A stretch of 64,000 bases of DNA from assembly GCA_945895265.1 (NCBI GenBank), contig CAMDEF010000001.1, positions 1-64,000 of the forward strand. The letters run 5' to 3'. The position numbers and the translations under genes are program-made. Below are positions 63,422 to 64,000 of the stretch, in pieces. The DNA is from Bordetella parapertussis (GTDB taxonomy: Bacteria; Pseudomonadota; Gammaproteobacteria; Burkholderiales; Burkholderiaceae_B). Under the pieces are notes generated by a model. That model did not search any database, had not been told where the DNA came from, and saw nothing but the letters and a program-made list of their open reading frames with translations. The stretch's first letter is position 1, and each line of letters begins with the position of its first letter.

Positions 63422-64000
63422 CTATGGCTGCTCGTCAAACCAATGCGCACGCGCGGCCATAATGAGCTGGCTAGCAACCGACTCATCAAGTCCGGCCATC
63501 TCAACAAGTTCGTCGGTCGCAAGTTCAGCAAGCTCATCACGCGTATTGACGCCCCCTGCAGCAAGTTTGCTTAACAGTTCAGGCAACATGCCCTCAAGCG
63601 TCACCAAATCTTGCGCGGTTTCGACACGCTCTTCTTTTGCGATCGCCTCAGTCAACAAGGCGTTACGTGCCCGCGTACGCAGGGCTTGAATCGTGTCTTC
63701 GTCAAACGATTCAATCTCAAGCAACTCTTGCATTGGAACATAAGCGATTTCTTCTAACCCAGTAAAACCCTCATCGATCAAAATATCGGCAACTTCTTCG
63801 TCGACATCTAAACGGCTCATAAACGTAGAACGCAATTGCGCACGCTCTTGTTCTTGACGATTTTGACTTTCTTCGGGAGTCATGATGTTGATCTGCCAGC
63901 CCGTCAACTCAGAGGCAAGACGCACGTTTTGTCCTTTTGAGCCAATTGCTTTGGGAAGGTTCTCTTCGTCAACAACAACATCCATTGCATGACGATCTTC
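63422..64000 (-). CDS. nusA: Transcription factor NusA, C-terminal part (cut by window edge)
   Basis: The last 192 residues of NusA, which modulates pausing, termination and rRNA antitermination. The frame is open to the right edge ([20 protein letters not shown] is seen across the end). KH2 residues [16 protein letters not shown] come first, then two acidic repeats ([20 protein letters not shown] and [20 protein letters not shown]) that in E. coli contact RNA polymerase alpha and restrain RNA binding. The 5' part lies outside the window. Confidence 0.96.
   Translation of the reverse strand, partial: EDRHAMDVVVDEENLPKAIGSKGQNVRLASELTGWQINIMTPEESQNRQEQERAQLRSTFMSRLDVDEEVADILIDEGFTGLEEIAYVPMQELLEIESFDEDTIQALRTRARNALLTEAIAKEERVETAQDLVTLEGMLPELLSKLAAGGVNTRDELAELATDELVEMAGLDESVASQLIMAARAHWFDEQP

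Noticed and set aside
63153-63689. A 178-codon plus-strand ORF across the infB-nusA junction
   Set aside because: Composed mostly of Ser, Ala and Arg complementary to infB and nusA codons; a shadow frame.

Overview
The window looks like a chromosomal core region of a betaproteobacterium, most likely order Burkholderiales and perhaps an Alcaligenaceae-like lineage. The evidence is the rpsF-priB-rpsR-rplI-(x)-dnaB order, the xseB-ispA-dxs block beside a Rieske oxygenase gene, the nusA-infB-rbfA-truB-typA block, and protein sequences that read as betaproteobacterial throughout. The family placement is inference. Coding density is very high: many neighbours overlap by 1-17 bases, and no gap exceeds 300 bases except at the left edge. 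I see no insertion sequence, prophage, CRISPR array, tRNA gene or plasmid function.

Layout. Bases 1-260 hold the leader and promoter of a ribosomal RNA operon that reads leftwards out of the window. Next come rng (RNase G, +), an NfsA-like nitroreductase (-) followed by a very AT-rich gap, and msbA (-). From 4.9 to 12.7 kb lies an envelope polysaccharide/LPS region: a GT9 heptosyltransferase and a DUF218 protein (+), then six genes on the minus strand (three GT4 and one GT2 glycosyltransferases plus two NodB-type polysaccharide deacetylases) that follow dnaE with overlapping codons. From 16.3 to 30.9 kb are hrpA, argA, yggX, phoU, rpiA-rmuC-arsC-like, a Kdo-kinase-like gene with an FtsX-type permease, radA and a short-chain dehydrogenase.

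From 31.1 to 34.1 kb hpnC-hpnD-hpnE form a compact squalene-synthesis operon. It is followed on the opposite strand by crcB-thrC-hom-alaC (fluoride export and threonine/alanine metabolism). From 38.7 to 44 kb on the plus strand are an Mth938-like protein, a Bcp/PrxQ peroxiredoxin, a PIN-PhoH ATPase, pdxA and a D,D-endopeptidase. From 44 to 51.1 kb on the minus strand lie xseB-ispA-dxs (isoprenoid precursors, which could feed HpnCDE) and rpsF-priB-rpsR-rplI, then a pseudokinase-like gene and dnaB. From 51.3 to 57 kb are the Rieske oxygenase, htpX, polA and a LOG-family gene. From 57.2 kb to the right edge is the typA-truB-rbfA-infB-nusA translation block, with nusA cut by the window edge.

I did not find a convincing new defence or mobile system. 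The observations most worth a second look are: an intrinsic terminator 18 bases before the Rieske gene start, in a leader with a palindrome between divergent -10 boxes; an enlarged loop in that enzyme's Rieske motif; a kinase-fold gene with its catalytic Asp replaced by Gly between rplI and dnaB; a 5 x 36-base coding minisatellite at the end of a GT2 gene; a TruB with a missing C-terminal domain; and polA and a LOG-family gene whose start codons overlap head to head.
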